Of a stretch of DNA of 64,000 bases, positions 63,901 through 64,000 are shown one piece after another. The notes under the pieces were generated by a model that saw only the letters and a program-made list of their open reading frames with translations, was not told the DNA's origin and searched no databases. The stretch's first letter is position 1. Every line of letters starts with the position of its first letter. The DNA lies in the NCBI GenBank assembly GCA_026315105.1, contig CM048747.1:282849654-282913653 (forward strand), written 5' to 3'. The stretch comes from Locusta migratoria (lineage: Eukaryota; Arthropoda; Insecta; Orthoptera; Acrididae). The translations under genes were made by a program, and so were the position numbers.

Positions 63901-64000
63901 TACATGAGATTGAGAAGAGTTTTAGATGTAGAGTAATTTCACCAAAAATTAATTAAAAATGCTGGTAAATGTATGAGAAAGGACTGTATGAATGACTAGG
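63901..64000. other. Window edge
   Basis: Nothing recognised. Confidence 0.5.

Overview
This is a repeat-dense stretch of an animal nuclear genome. The A+T-rich base composition, introns of several kilobases, tRNA-headed SINEs, Penelope-like elements, Mag-type Ty3/gypsy elements and Tc1/mariner remnants point to a large insect genome. Several dispersed repeats look like families I associate with grasshoppers and locusts (Orthoptera, Schistocerca-like): the foldback repeat carrying an inverted tRNA pair, and a LINE ending in a hexanucleotide run. That attribution comes from recognition, not from a search. No bacterial, organellar or CRISPR features are present.

Three host genes can be supported. 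On the minus strand, three consecutive exons of a lysophospholipase-like 1 gene (LYPLAL1) lie at 28780-28904, 19829-19973 and 14904-15019; their splice sites and phases join cleanly, and the last one carries the serine-nucleophile motif. On the plus strand, 44208-45059 is an intact, intronless ELL-associated factor (Eaf) reading frame. On the minus strand, 59108-59309 and 58646-58771 are the last two coding exons of TRAPPC6B. First exons of LYPLAL1 and TRAPPC6B, and the last exons of LYPLAL1, were not found in the window.

Nearly everything else is transposable-element sequence in various states of decay. Left part (2.5-14.3 kb): a CsRn1-like gypsy remnant, then a minus-strand Mag-like gypsy element split in its integrase by a Penelope-like element with RT and GIY-YIG domains. 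Middle (15-31 kb): mariner, Tc1 and other IS630-type remnants, two foldback elements, SINEs, two more Mag-like gypsy remnants, a 5S rRNA-related repeat and a Penelope-like remnant. At 31-38 kb a plus-strand Mag-like gypsy carries two clean insertions: a 315-bp inverted repeat with a perfect 42-bp palindrome, and a well preserved 2.35-kb gag-only LTR retrotransposon with two matching LTRs. Right of it (38-43 kb) are a 5'-truncated LINE, a Penelope remnant, a SINE, an RTE-like LINE fragment and a copia fragment. After Eaf come a 394-bp MITE, a possible hAT remnant and a pogo/Tigger-type element with long terminal inverted repeats that was hit by a SINE. The last 7 kb hold TRAPPC6B, a fourth Penelope remnant, a composite inverted-tRNA repeat and two LINE remnants in opposite orientation.

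The host genes do not form a pathway. The biology here is nesting of mobile elements inside introns and intergenic DNA, and several insertions can be defined to the base by target-site duplications.
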